Source: Meconema thalassinum
Taxonomy: Eukaryota > Arthropoda > Insecta > Orthoptera > Tettigoniidae
Assembly (NCBI GenBank): GCA_946902985.2
Contig: OX336391.1
Location: forward strand, 71,835,947 to 71,899,946
DNA length: 64,000 bases
Reading direction: 5' to 3'
Under the pieces are notes generated by a model. It made no database searches. It worked only from the letters and a program-made list of their open reading frames with translations, and had not been told where the DNA came from. A program made the position numbers and the translations under genes. Of the stretch, positions 52,201 through 63,585 are shown piece by piece (the stretch's first letter is position 1; every line of letters begins with the position of its first letter).

Positions 52201-53441
52201 CACTTATATCTCCTCTCTGCAGCAGTGCTACGCCTCTGCTCTTTCAAAACAGCAATCCCTTGATGAATGGTGCTTCTCCATGTTGGATGATCCAGCGCGT
52301 GCTTTTCCCAGTTACCATCATTGATGTTACATTTCTTCAGGGTGGACTTGAGGCAATGTGTACACATCCTACTATGACTAATATAGTGCCAAGCGCGCCC
52401 CACGAAGTTCAGAGTATAGTACTAGTGCAATACTCATGATGTATTCTCCATAAACATTCAAGAGCACCGGTGACAGTATACAACACTGACGGGCACCTCT
52501 CAGTCAGTTTTCCATTTGTTCTAACCGTTGCTGAGTTAGCTTCATAAAGATTTCGTATTAGCAAAACCACGTGTGCAGGACGTCCCATTTCGATCAGTAT
52601 TTGCCTCATCTTATCCCATTTAACACAGTCAAAGGCTTTGTTATAATCTAAAAAGGTGACAATGGCAGACAGCGGAAATTGTCTGATTTATTCAATCAGC
52701 TGACGGATGTTAAATACCAGTCCCCTGGTATCTTTAACTCGGACAAATCCAGTTAGTTCAGGGGGATCTAAAATGCAACAACAGCTTCCAGCCTCTCTTT
52801 CAATACGTACAGCATATGAAATGACGGTGAAGGTTGAGTAATTATCAAATTTCATTGTGGAGCCCTTCTTGTGCAAAGGAACAAAATTCGTTGCAGTCTA
52901 ATTAGCTGGCCGTATTCCGCTTCTCCAGATTATGTTGCATACATCCGTGATGGTCCGCAGACCAATGTCACCGGTCTCTTTACGAAGTTCAGCTGTTATG
53001 CCGTAGGGCCAAGGTGCCTTATAGAACCATAACGATGTAATTGCCCTTGCGGTGTCTACTCTACAGGTAGGATGTCTGGTTCGGTTTCGACTTCGTAACA
53101 CAGGAATGTCCTTTTATGTACTGTTTCGTTTTCTAGAACTCTCCACAGTATTCTTTCTACCTAGTTGAAGTTAAGAACTTTACCACCGTCAACATCTTCA
53201 TATGACCACGCTCTAGGTTTAAATTTGTTTGCTAGCAGTCTAACTTTACGGTAAATATCACGCGGTACATTACGATGACTATGAGTGTCAATTCTGCACA
53301 AATTTTAGTTAGGTATTTATGCATATCTTGGCCTTTCAGCTGAATTTCAAGGCACATGTCAAAATCATATGAGCCAAATCTGTTGCCGCTGTTATATTGG
53401 CTATCATGAATGAACACTGATCCAAGATTTCTGCTAGCCAA
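52125..53441 (-). pseudogene. LINE remnant (partial RT fused to C-terminal tail)
   Basis: In minus order: linker pieces (53441-53232); RT start SLWFYKAPWPYGITAELRKE and VCNIIWRSGIRPAN (53101-52898); FVPLHKKGSTMKFDNYSTF (near 52870); VTFLDYNKAFDCVKWDKMRQ as motif A (near 52650); LIRNLYEANSATVRTNGKLT (52609-52409). Motifs B and C are missing. The sequence then jumps to a C-terminal tail, KKCNINDGNWEKHALDHPTW and RSTIHQGIAVLKEQRRS (52403-52200), ending exactly where the 117-bp satellite begins. Many stops. The motif A wording DYNKAFD separates it from the other LINEs here. Confidence 0.7.
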
Positions 53442-53469
53442 TGCTGTGGAAGAAAAGTTATTCTCAATT

Positions 53470-54900
53470 GCTGTTATAGTGTTCTTGTATTATCGCCACA
53501 AGAAGTCTGCGTCAGTAGTAAGATTTTTTCTAACACACAGATTTTAAATCCCTTCGTGTAGTGGTGAAACAAAAAGCATTCAAAATTGCACTCACTAGAT
53601 CAACACCGTTATACACAAGTTTATTTTACAAGAATTTAAGTAACCAAATTCAAATAATTTGCGAGAAAATGGAATAATAGTTGATGACAGCAACTTACAC
53701 TTGTTCTAAAGTCAGGACTCCGACGAATATTTGATCATACTTCATGAATGTTAGTTCAGCGCACAACGTGGGGAACGGATACGGGCAAAACATATATTAT
53801 TGTAACAGTCCGGTGAAATAATTCATATTTTCCAAATAACTTTTGAAAGTAAAATGGCTAATCGCAATGCTGCAATCATTAAACAACAGCAATTCAGAAG
53901 GACAGAAATAATACTAAGACACCTCAAAAAGTAACGCACGGTACTGTTTTTATTTTGAAGAAGGCTTAATAAGTACTGAATAATAATCTGCACAATGGAA
54001 CTAAATATATGGGGTATTTTCAACTCAAGATCCCAATCTCTCGACACCTCTCTACTGTCGTGACATCCTTTTCAGTACACCTTGTGCAATGGACTCCATT
54101 TCGTAGGAGACCACACGATATAGGAAATTCCTCACTCAAACGGTGGCGTTGGTCTCCCACGAATCTCTTCATTGCTCTTCAGCAACGAAAGTAGAGCGGT
54201 TAGGGAACTCCGAGGCAAGGTGCTACTGTGTGAATTCCTCGGTTTACCCCATTCGCTCTATCATCTGGGGATTCTTCCACCTGGTTTCTCGGTTGTGGCG
54301 AGGTTTCTCTCTGTGCTAGGAATGACAGAGCAACTGACAATGGCCCTGAGTTTGTAACCTGCTTTGTCGTAATTGGAAAGAAATGGCAATTCTCGATTCA
54401 CTCGCCTCAGTTCTAGCTCGGAATTTTTGAACTTCAGGCCATGTTTTGGCTGTACAGGTAGCGAAAGCTCTGTCTCGACTGCTGTGATTGTCGCCTACTT
54501 CCTGAACTGTATAAAACTGACTTGAAAGGTAGAGTCTCCGCGTGGTTTAACCAAACAGCTGAGTCAATTTCAAAACTCATCGCAAACTCAGTCCGCAGAA
54601 GGGCGAGGGATATTTATTTATTTATTTATTTATTTAGCGTTAGGCTTTTAGTGCCGGGAGAGTCCGAGGACATGTTTGGCTCACCAGTGTTTGTAGCTGC
54701 TTCTATGCGGACACTCATGAGGGGAGCTACAAGTACCATCACGTGTGGATGAGATGAAATGAATGAAGATGAACGAGAAAGTTCAATTTCAAGTTAATCC
54801 AACTCTGGCTACCAGCTGTCAATGACACCAAACGGCGAACGTTGGAACTTGATAGAGCGGTTCTAACGAAATATAACCTATACATTTTAATACACTCTAC
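53470..54900. other. Interval with an ATTT microsatellite and a SINE-like patch
   Basis: An ATTT run lies at 54610-54636, followed by 'gtgccgggagagtccgagga' and 'gatgagatgaaatgaatgaa', words common in short arthropod repeats. No gene recognised in the rest. Confidence 0.4.
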
Positions 54901-55618
54901 CATTGTGGTGTTTGAAGCAATATTTTCAGTGTTGCCTTAGTAAACAAGAGTTTAGTGCTTTTCAGTCGGTCAACACGAATGTACCCAAAAGAGAAGGGTT
55001 ATGCCCTCATCCTGAAATAAATTACATGAGATTAATAAAACACTAGGATGACCAGTTTCGATCGTCAAGCGATCATCATCAGATCCATTACACTTAGGCT
55101 ACAAAATCTATGTTTGAAATACAGGTGAAAATATTTACAATATGTACAATTATTTAGTTGCAGTAATAGTACTGCAACTGTCAGTGTATGCTAAATGCAG
55201 TATATATGTTAGGTGAAATGCTAAATGGTGATAGCTATCCGGAGATTGTACTTTAGAGAGATTATATGTTTGTAAACTATGGTTAAACTATACAATTTTA
55301 GGCTGACTACTTATCTGATTGTCTTCCGTACTACAGCTACTCGCAGTTTTCGTGCTCACTGGAACTCACTGTGAGGTCGACTGCGGTGGTTATCTTAACG
55401 GCTGTTTTTTCCCTGCCTTCTCCCCCTGTCCCTACGTGCTATGGGGAGTGATAGCGATGTGTTTATGTGAGATGTTGCCAACCTAGATAAGATGTATGTT
55501 ATTGAATGAGGTGGGTCTACAACTATTAAAGACCGTGGATTAGCCCTCGCCACGCGTGGAGCATAACCCATTCGAACTAAGCGTTGACGGTCTTATGAGG
55601 ACGTCCCGGCACCTTTAA
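54901..55618 (-). repeat. Penelope terminal repeat (PLTR), 3' of PLE copy A
   Basis: 718 bp nearly identical to 58157-58877, 59602-60320 and 62860-63585. Read in element orientation it starts ttaaaggtgccgggacgtcc and ends ggcttcaaacaccacaatg (here 'gcttcaaacacc'), including the start of the element ORF. It contains a hammerhead-like core (55055-55082). Confidence 0.85.
55055..55082 (-). ncRNA. Hammerhead-ribozyme-like core in PLTR (copy A 3')
   Basis: Minus strand: CTGATGA, one T, stem GATCG-CTTGA-CGATC, then GAAAC. This is the conserved catalytic core of hammerhead ribozymes, which are known in Penelope-like elements. Stems I and III are not clear by eye. Confidence 0.45.
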
Positions 55619-58156
55619 TACTGCCGCGAATATGGGCCTTGGTTTATTGCAGAAGAAAAGTACATCGTACACCTGATCCAGATAACATTTACCTATTAAA
55701 AAAACCCTAATTTCCCCCCTTTTTTATCTAGCTTGGCTGTGTCGCTAAATTGTGTTTTGTTTCCGACAGGGTGTGTTTTTTAGTAGCGTGAAGAGGGGTG
55801 AGCTCTCCATGAACGTGTGTTCATTTAGATTGTTGGGATTGTTTCGTTTGGCTAAGTGTATCTCGATTGCTTCCTTTATGTCAAGTGATAAAGTGATTCG
55901 TGATGGATTATTTTAAGGTCCGACTCTATGTTGGTAAAGCTGTGCCCTGCGTCACACATATGTTCGCACACGGCTGAATGTGTTCCGTATCTTATCGCAT
56001 TCCTATGTTCATTATAACGTGTGTCTACTCGCCTTCTACTCTGCCCGATGTAATTAGCTTGACAATCGGTGTCTTGGCACGTTATAGAATATAGCCCTGA
56101 CCTTGAATACGGGTCACGATTATTTAGATGACTATTTAGGAGGTGCCTAGCGGTTGTGTTTTTCGTCGCGAAAGCTATCTGCATGCCTTGTTTTCTGAAT
56201 AGGTTAGTGATTTTATATGTATTCGCATTCACATAGTTGAAACGCGCAAATTTTTTCTCATTACTGTCCGGTTTGGGAATCGTTTTATCTTTATTTTTAT
56301 GTTTGGCTATAATTTGATTTATTTTGCTTGGCGAGAAGTTGTTTTCCTTTGCTATTTGCATAATAGTTCTTATTTCCTTATTATAGTTGTCTTTTGACAT
56401 GTGTATGTTTAAAGCCCTGTGCACCATTGAATTGAAACCCGCTAGTTTGTGCGTACTGGGGTGATTAGACTGATTGTCGATTGCATGCGAGGTTTGTGTT
56501 GCTTTCCGGAATATGGAATATGAATGGTCGTTGTCTTTACGTTCAATAGTTATATCGAGATAATTTATTTTCCGGTCTATTTCGGATTCCTTAATGAATT
56601 TGATAGAGTGGTGAAGGCAATAAATGGATTGGAGAATTGTTTCTTCGCTTGTTAGTTCAGTATCGTAGATGCAAATTACATCATCTACGTATCTTTTCCA
56701 TATTACTATTCCCTTTGTTGAAGTCTTTTCTAAGAACGCATTTTCTAGTGCATTGATGAAGATGTCAGCGATTAACCCACTTAGTGGCGATCCCATTGCT
56801 AGGCCTTCTCTCTGTGTGTATATTTTATTGTCGAATTGAAACACGTTTTGGGTGAGAACGACCCTCAGTAATCTGACAATCTATTCAATTTCTTTTACCG
56901 AATTGTTGGATTTTAAGTTGTTTTCGATAGTGTTGATTGCTTCAATAATCGGAATATTGGTGTACATGTTAGTTACGTCGAAGGATACTAGCCTGAAGCT
57001 AGGTTTCATTTGTAGGGTGCTCAATGCTGTTACTAGTTCTGTTGTGTTCTTTACAGAGTTGTTTTTGTTGTTGGATTGACGGCATTTTAAGATTTTTAGT
57101 AACTCTTTGCTGATTTTGTAATTAGGGGCATTCCTACAATTGACTATTGGTCTCATTGGGCATTCCTTTTGTGTATTTTTGGTTGTCCCCTCAATGACGG
57201 TATTTTCGGGTTCATGTTTATTAGTTTTGAATTTTCGGCTTTGGTCAGTATGTATTCTGTTTCTTTTAACGCACTTTTTATTTGTTTTTGGAATTTGTTG
57301 GTGGGGTCTTTTGTTAATTCCTTGATTTCGTTGTTGTTTAGGAATTCGACTGTTTTTTCAATGTATTCTGTTTTGTTCAAAATTACTGTAGTGTTTCCCT
57401 TATCTGCTTTTGTGATGATTAAGTCATGTTCTTTTATTTCTTGTTTCAACGACTTTATTTCTTTGAGTTGTTTGTTGTTTTGAATGTTATTGCTATCGCC
57501 CTCTCGTTTGAGAAATTTTTGGCTTCGTTGGTAGCGAGATTTTTGGTTAATTCCCTGTCTTCTGCTGGGAGCTTGTGACTGGCTGTGATTAACTGTTTTA
57601 TATTGTGGTTCGTGTGTGCGTCTGTGCAGTTGTATTTCAAACCTTTGTCTAACATATTCATTTCACCTTGAGAAAAGGTTACGTTCGTTCTGTTGTTTAC
57701 TCTGCTGTGGAAATTGAATTCATTGTTATTCGTGTGTTGTTCGTTAGATTGATGGTTCTGTGTTTCTCCTAGTTTTCTTAATTTATTTTCTAGCGTTTCA
57801 TGCTTCCTCGTTGCTCTGATTTTGATGGTGTCATGTAGGTGCTCGGTGAAGCTGTCCCATTGGACTGCGTGCCAGAAATTACTTAGTTGCAATTGAATGT
57901 CGTATAATTGTTGGTTATTTTTTTGCTTTCTTATGTATGCAAATCTTAATTCGTTTTTTATCCAAAGCGCTTTGGCTTGTTTGGTTGAAATGATCGAGGC
58001 TGGTGTGTTCGGTACGGTATTAATTGGTACGTATTTAGGGGTGAGGATTAGTTCTATACATTTTTTGTTGAACCAAATTGACTTGTCTAAATTCATGAGT
58101 TTAAGCCTGAGTGATTTGAATTTCTTGGCTTCACGATTTGCCTGACTAGCCGTGAG
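55619..58156 (-). mobile_element. Penelope-like element, copy A
   Basis: A body of about 2.5 kb between two direct PLTRs encodes N-terminal domain, reverse transcriptase and GIY-YIG endonuclease on the minus strand. The C-terminal stretch 55875-55640 (KEAIEIHLAKRN ... THPVGNKTQF) is out of frame after a small insertion. Confidence 0.9.
55876..57449 (-). pseudogene. PLE reverse transcriptase plus GIY-YIG endonuclease (copy A)
   Basis: The enzyme copies the element RNA and cuts target DNA. Visible motifs in order: HDLIITKADKGNTTVILNK; RGQPKIHK; LVSFDVTNMYTNIPIIEAIN (motif A); REGLAMGSPLSGLIADIFI (motif B); KRYVDDVICIYD (motif C, catalytic YVDD); NYLDITIERKD; then the endonuclease GLYSITCQDTDCQANYIGQS with RRVDTRYNEH and SAVCEHMCDAGHSF (GIY-YIG fold). 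It is broken by loss of one A near 57165 (frameshift), a TAG near 56881 and a small insertion near 55880 that ends the frame at HHESLYHLT. Copy B supplies the intact wording at each of these places. Confidence 0.85.
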
Positions 58157-58177
58157 CATTGTGGTGTTTGAAGCCAT
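57455..58177 (-). CDS. PLE N-terminal ORF (copy A)
   Basis: 240 codons from MASNTTMLTASQANREAKKF, with the ATG inside the PLTR. It contains KSIWFNKKCIELILTPKYVP, the N-terminal block before RT in many PLE proteins, then a polar linker rich in Asn and His, and NEAKNFSNERAIAITFKTTN. It ends TNNSKK-stop at 57455, six bases before the RT frame begins, in a different frame. Copy B has precisely the same arrangement, so the break is not a private mutation. Confidence 0.7.
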   Translation of the reverse strand: MASNTTMLTASQANREAKKFKSLRLKLMNLDKSIWFNKKCIELILTPKYVPINTVPNTPASIISTKQAKALWIKNELRFAYIRKQKNNQQLYDIQLQLSNFWHAVQWDSFTEHLHDTIKIRATRKHETLENKLRKLGETQNHQSNEQHTNNNEFNFHSRVNNRTNVTFSQGEMNMLDKGLKYNCTDAHTNHNIKQLITASHKLPAEDRELTKNLATNEAKNFSNERAIAITFKTTNNSKK

Positions 58178-58877
58178 ATTTTCAGTGTTGCCTTAGTAAA
58201 CAAGAGTTTAGTGCCTTTCAGTCGGTCAACACGAATGTACCCAAAAGAGATGGGTTATGCTCTAATCCTGAAATAAATTACATGAGATTAATAAAACACT
58301 AGGATGACCAGTTTCGATCGTCAAGCGATCATCATCAGATCCATTACACTTAGCCTACAAAATCTATGTTTGAAATACAGGTGAAAATATTTACAATATG
58401 TACAATTATTTAGTTGCAGTATTTGTACTGCAACTGTCAGTGTATGCTAAATGCAGTATATATGTTAGGTGAAATACTAAATGGTGATAGCTATCCGGAG
58501 ATTGTACTTTAGAGAGATTATATGGTTTTAAACTATGGTTAAACTATAAAATTTTAGGCTAACTACTTATCTGATTGTCTTCCGTACTACAGCTACTCGC
58601 AGTTTTCGTGCTCACTGGAACTCACTGTGCGGTCGACTGCGGTGGTTATCTTAACGACTGATTTTTTTTCCTGCCTTCTCCCCCCTGTCCCTACGTGCTG
58701 TGGGGGGTGATAGCGATGTGTTTATGTGAGGTGTTGCCAACCTAGATAAGATGTATGTTATTGAATGAGGTGGGTCTACAACAATTAAAGACCGTGGATT
58801 AGACCTCGCCACGCGTGGAGCATAACCCATTCGAACTAAGCGTTGACGGTCTTATGAGGACGTCCCGGCACCTTTAA
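58157..58877 (-). repeat. Penelope terminal repeat, 5' of PLE copy A
   Basis: 721 bp; carries the leader and the ATG of the element ORF at its downstream end. Contains the hammerhead-like core at 58311-58338. Confidence 0.85.
58311..58338 (-). ncRNA. Hammerhead-ribozyme-like core in PLTR (copy A 5')
   Basis: Same core and stem as at 55055-55082: CTGATGA, stem GATCG/CGATC, GAAAC on the minus strand. Confidence 0.45.
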
Positions 58878-59601
58878 AAGGAAGCAATAACATAAAGGAA
58901 CATAAAGGAAGCAATCGAGATACACCTAGCCAAACGAAACTATCCCAACAATCTAAATGAACACATGTTCATGGAGAGCTCACCCCTCTTCACGCTACTA
59001 AAAAACACACCCTGTCGGAAACAAAACACAATTTAGCGACACAGCCAAGCTAGATAACAAAGGGGGGAAATTAGGGGTTTTTTAATAGGTAAATGTTATC
59101 TGGATCAGGTGTACGATGTACGTTTCTTCTGCAATAAACCAAGGCCCATTTTCGCGGCAGTATTAAAGGTGCCGGGACGTCCTCATAAGACCGTCAACGC
59201 TTAGTTCGAATGGGTTATGCTCCACGCGTGGCGAGGGCCAATCCACGGTCTTTAATAGTTGTAGACCCACCTCATTCAATAACATACATCTTCTCTAGGT
59301 TGGCAACACCTCACATAAACACATCGCTATCACCCCCCACAGCACGTAGGGAAAGGGGGGAGAAGGCAGGGAAAAAACTATCCCAACAATCTAAATGAAC
59401 ACACGTTCATGGAGAGCTCACCCCTCTTCACGCTACAAAAAAACACACCCTGTCGGAAACAAAACACAGTTTAGCGACACAGCCAAGCTAGATAAAAAAA
59501 GGGGGGAAATTAGGGGTTTTTTAATAGGTAAATGTTATCTGGATCAGGTGTACGATGTACTTTTCTTCTGCAATAAACCAAGGACCATATTTGCGGCAGT
59601 A
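58878..59601 (+). mobile_element. Two tandem PLE 3'-end fragments with a truncated PLTR
   Basis: Plus-oriented C-terminal coding remnants (tacacctagccaaacgaaac ...) run into a partial PLTR (about 59163-59378). The sequence then restarts at tatcccaacaatctaaatg (59379), duplicating 58941 onward with an offset of 438 bp. Both restart points share 'aaactatccc', which suggests one tandem duplication. The junction with copy A at 58877 is head-to-head. Confidence 0.75.
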
Positions 59602-60320
59602 TTAAAAGTGCCGGGACGTCCTAATAAGACCGTCAACGCTTAGTTCGAATGGGTTATGCTCCACGCGTGGCGAGGGCTAATCCACGGTCTTTAATAGTTG
59701 TCGACCCACATCATTCAATAACATACATCTTATCTAGGTTGGCAACACCTCACTTAAACACATCGCTATCACTCCCCACAGCACGTAGGGACAGGGGGGA
59801 GAAGGCAGGGAAAAAACAGTCGTTAAGATAACCACCGCAGTCGGCCGCTAAGTGAGTTCCAGTGAGCACGAAAACTGCGAGTAGCTGTAGTACGGAAGAC
59901 AATCAGATAAGTAGTTAGCCTAAAATTTTATAGTTTAACCATAGTTTACAACCATATAATCTCTCTAAAGTACAATCTCCAGATAGCTATCACCATTTAG
60001 AATTTCACCTAACATATATACTGCATTTAGCATACACTGACAGTTGCAATACCAATACTGCAACTAAATAATTGTACATATTGTAAATATTTTCACCTAT
60101 ATTTCAAACAAAGATTTAGTAGCCTAAGTGTAATGGATCTGATGATGATCGCTTGACGATCGAAACTGGTTATACTAGTGTTTTATTAATCTCATGTAAT
60201 TTATTTCAGGATTAGGGCATAACCCATCTCTTTTGGGTACATTCGTTTTGACCGACTGAAAAGCACTAAACTCTTGTTTACTAAGGCAACACTGAAAATA
60301 TGGCTTCAAACACCACAATG
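59602..60320 (+). repeat. Penelope terminal repeat, 5' of PLE copy B
   Basis: Starts ttaaaagtgccgggacgtcc, ends ttcaaacaccacaatg. Contains the hammerhead-like core at 60139-60166 and the copy B start codon at 60300. Confidence 0.85.
60139..60166 (+). ncRNA. Hammerhead-ribozyme-like core in PLTR (copy B 5')
   Basis: CTGATGA (60139-60145), T, stem GATCG (60147-60151), loop CTTGA, stem CGATC (60157-60161), GAAAC (60162-60166). Located about 135 nt upstream of the ORF start. Confidence 0.45.
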
Positions 60321-61022
60321 TTCACGGCTAGTCAGGCAAATCGTGAAGCCAAGAAATTCAAATCACTCAGGCTTAAACCCATTAATTTAGACAAGTCAAT
60401 TTGGTTCAACAAAAAATGTATAGAACTAAACCTCACCCCTAAATACGTACCAATTAAAACCGTACCGAACACACCAGCCTCGATCATTTCAACCAAACAA
60501 GCCAAAGCGCTTTGGATAAAAAATGAATTAAGATTTGCATACATAAGAAAGCAATAAATTAACCAACAATTATACGACATTCATTTGCAACTAAGTAATT
60601 TCTGGCACGCAGCCCAATGGGACAGCTTCACCGAGCACCTACATGACACCATCAACATCAGAGTAACGGGGAAGCATGAACCGCTAGAAAATAAATTAAG
60701 AAAACTAGGAGAAGCACAGAACCATCAATCTAACGACCAACACACGAATAACAATGAATTCAATTTCCACAGCAGAGTAAACAACAGAACGAACGTAACC
60801 TTTTCTCAAGGTGAAATGAATATGTTAGACAAAGGTTTGAAATACAACTGCACAGACGCACACACGAACCACAATATAAAACAGTTAATCACAGCCAGTC
60901 ACAAGCTCCCAGCAGAAGACAGGGAATTAACCAAAAATCTCGCTACCAACGAAGCCAAAAATTTCTCAAACGAGAGGGCGATAGCAATAACATTCAAAAC
61001 AACAAACATCTCAAAGAAATAA
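60300..61022 (+). pseudogene. PLE N-terminal ORF (copy B)
   Basis: Same protein as at 58177-57455 (MASNTTMFTASQANREAKKF, FNKKCIELNLTPKYVPIKTV). One TAA after IRKQ near 60557 (a Lys codon in copy A) interrupts it; the frame continues 60558-61022 through LSNFWHAAQWDSFTEHLHDT and NEAKNFSNERAIAITFKTTN to the shared stop ISKK. Confidence 0.75.
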
Positions 61023-61027
61023 AGTCG

Positions 61028-62782
61028 TTGAAACAAGAAATAAAAGAACATGACTTAATCATCACAAAAGCAGATAAGGGAAACACTACAGTAATTTTGA
61101 ACAAAACAGAATACATTGAAAAAACAGTCGAATTCCTAAACAACAACGAAATCAAGGAATTAACAAAAGACCCCACCAACAAATTCCAAAAACAAATAAA
61201 AAGTGTGCTAAAAGAAACAGAATACATACTGACCAAAGCCGAAAATTCAAAACTAATAAACATGAACCCGAAAATACCGTCATTGAGGGGACAACCAGAA
61301 ATACACAAAAAGGAATGCCCAATGAGACCAATAGTCAATTGTAGGAATGCCCTTAATTACAAAATCAGCAAAGAGTTACTAAAAATCTTAAAATGCCGTC
61401 TTTCCAACGACAAAAACAACTCTGTAAAGAACACAACAGAACTAGTAACAGCATTGAACACCCTACAAATGAAACCTAGCTTCAGGCTAGTATCCTTCGA
61501 CGTAACTAACATGTACACCAATATTCCGATTATTGAAGCAATCAACACTATCGAAAACAAAATAAAATCCAACAATTCGGTAAAAGAAATTGAAGAGATT
61601 GTGAGATTACTGAGGGTCGTTCTCACCCAAAACGTGTTTCAATTCTACAATAAAATATACACACAAAGAGAAGGCCTAGCAATGGGATCGCCACTACGTG
61701 GGTTAATCGCTGACATCTCATCAATGCACTAGAAAATGCTTTCTTAGAAAAGACTTCAACAAAGGGAATAGTAATATGGAAAAGATACGTAGATGATGTA
61801 ATTTGCATCTACGATACTGAACTAACAAGGGAAGAAACAATTCTCCAATCCATTAATAGCCTACACCACTCTATCAAATTAACTAAGGAATCCGAAATAG
61901 ACCGGAAAATAAATTATCTCGATATAACTATTGAACGTAAAGACAACGACCTTTCATACTCCATATTCCGGAAAGCAACACAAACCTCGCATGCAATCAC
62001 AATCAGTCTAATCACCCCAGTACGCACAAACTAGCGGGTTTCAATTCAATGGTGCACAGGGCTTTAAACATACCCATGTCAAAAGACAACTATAATAAGG
62101 AAATAAGAACTATTATGCAAATAGCAAAGGAAAACAACTTCTCGCCAAGCAAAATAAATCAAATTATAGCCACACAAAAAATAAAGATAAAACGATTCCC
62201 AAACCGGACAGTAATGAGAAAAAATTTGCGCGTTTCAACTATGTGAATGCGAATACATATGAAATCACTAACCTATTCAAAAACCAAGGCATAAAGATAG
62301 CTTTCACGACGAAAAACACAACCGCTAGGCACCTCCTAAATAGTAATCTAAATAAACGTGACCCGTATTCAAGGTCAGGGGTATATTCTATAACGTGCCA
62401 AGACACCGATTGTCAAGCTAATTACATCGGGCAGAGTGGAAGGCGAGTAGACACACGTAATAATGAACATAGGAATGCGATAAGATACGGAACACATTCA
62501 GCCGTGTGCGAACATATGTATGACGCAGGGCACAGCTTTACCAACATAGAGTCGGACCTTAAAATAATCCATCACGAATCGAAAGGCAGAACTCTTGACA
62601 TAAAGGAAGCAATCGAGATACACCTAGCCAAACGAAACAATCCCAACAATCTAAATGAACACACGTTCATGGATAGGTCACCCCTCTTCACGCTACTAAA
62701 AACACACCCTGTCGGAAACAAAACACAATTTAGCGACAAAGCCAAGCTAGATAAAAAAGGGGGGAAATTACGGGGGTTTTAA
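61028..62782 (+). pseudogene. PLE reverse transcriptase plus GIY-YIG endonuclease (copy B)
   Basis: 61028-61732 is open through motif A (LVSFDVTNMYTNIPII) and motif B (REGLAMGSPLRGLIADI). Loss of one T after GLIADI shifts the frame at about 61717, so motif C (KRYVDDVICIYD near 61785) is out of frame. After further shifts near 62000 and 62200, 62243-62782 encodes the endonuclease (GVYSITCQDTDCQANYIGQS, SGRRVDTRNNEH, HSAVCEHMYDAGHSF) and the natural C-terminus (IEIHLAKRNNPNNLNEHTF). It keeps positions that are mutated in copy A, and the reverse. Confidence 0.85.
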
Positions 62783-62859
62783 TAGGTAAATGTTATCTGG
62801 ATCAGGTGTACGATGTACTTTTCTTCTGCAATAAACCAAGGACCATATTCGCGGCAGTA

Positions 62860-63585
62860 TTAAAGGTGCCGGGACGTCCTCATAAGACCGTCAACGCTTA
62901 GTTCAAATGGGTTATGCTCCGCGCGTGGCGAGGGCTAATCCACGGTCTTTAATAGTTGTAGACCCACCTCATTCAATAACATACATCTTATCTAGGTTGG
63001 CAACACCTCACATAAACACATCGCTATCACTCCCCACAGCACGTAGGGACAGGGGGGAGAAGGCAGGGAAAAAACAGCCGTTAAGATAACCCCGCAGTCG
63101 ACCGCACAATGAGTTCCAGTGAGCACGAAAACTGCGAGTAGCTGTAGTACGGAAGACAATCAGATAAGTAGTTAGCCTAAAATTTTATAGTTTACCCATA
63201 GTTTACAACAATATAATCTCTCTAAAGTACAATCTCCGGATAGCTATCGCCATTTAGCATTTCACCTAATATATGTACTGCATTTAGCATACACTGACAG
63301 TTGCAGAGTTGCAGTACCAATACTGCAACTAAATAATTGTACATATTGTAAATATTTTCACCTGTATTTCAAACATAGATTTTGTAGCCTAAGTGTAATG
63401 AATCTGATGATGATCGCTTGGCGATCGAAACTGCTCATCCTGGTGTTTTATTAATCTCATGTTATTTATTTCAGGATTAGGGCATAACCCATCTCTTTTG
63501 GGTACATTCGTGTTGACCGACTGAAAAGCACTAAACTCTTGTTTACTAAGGCAACACTGAAAATATGGCTTCAAACACCACAATG
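62860..63585 (+). repeat. Penelope terminal repeat between PLE copies B and C
   Basis: Serves as 3' repeat of B and 5' repeat of C, so B and C are a partial tandem sharing one PLTR. A small extra 'ttgcag' copy is present near 63302. Contains the hammerhead-like core at 63404-63431. Confidence 0.85.
63404..63431 (+). ncRNA. Hammerhead-ribozyme-like core in PLTR (copies B/C)
   Basis: CTGATGA, T, GATCG-CTTGG-CGATC, GAAAC. The single difference from the other three cores is in the loop (CTTGG against CTTGA); the stem and core bases are unchanged. Confidence 0.45.
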
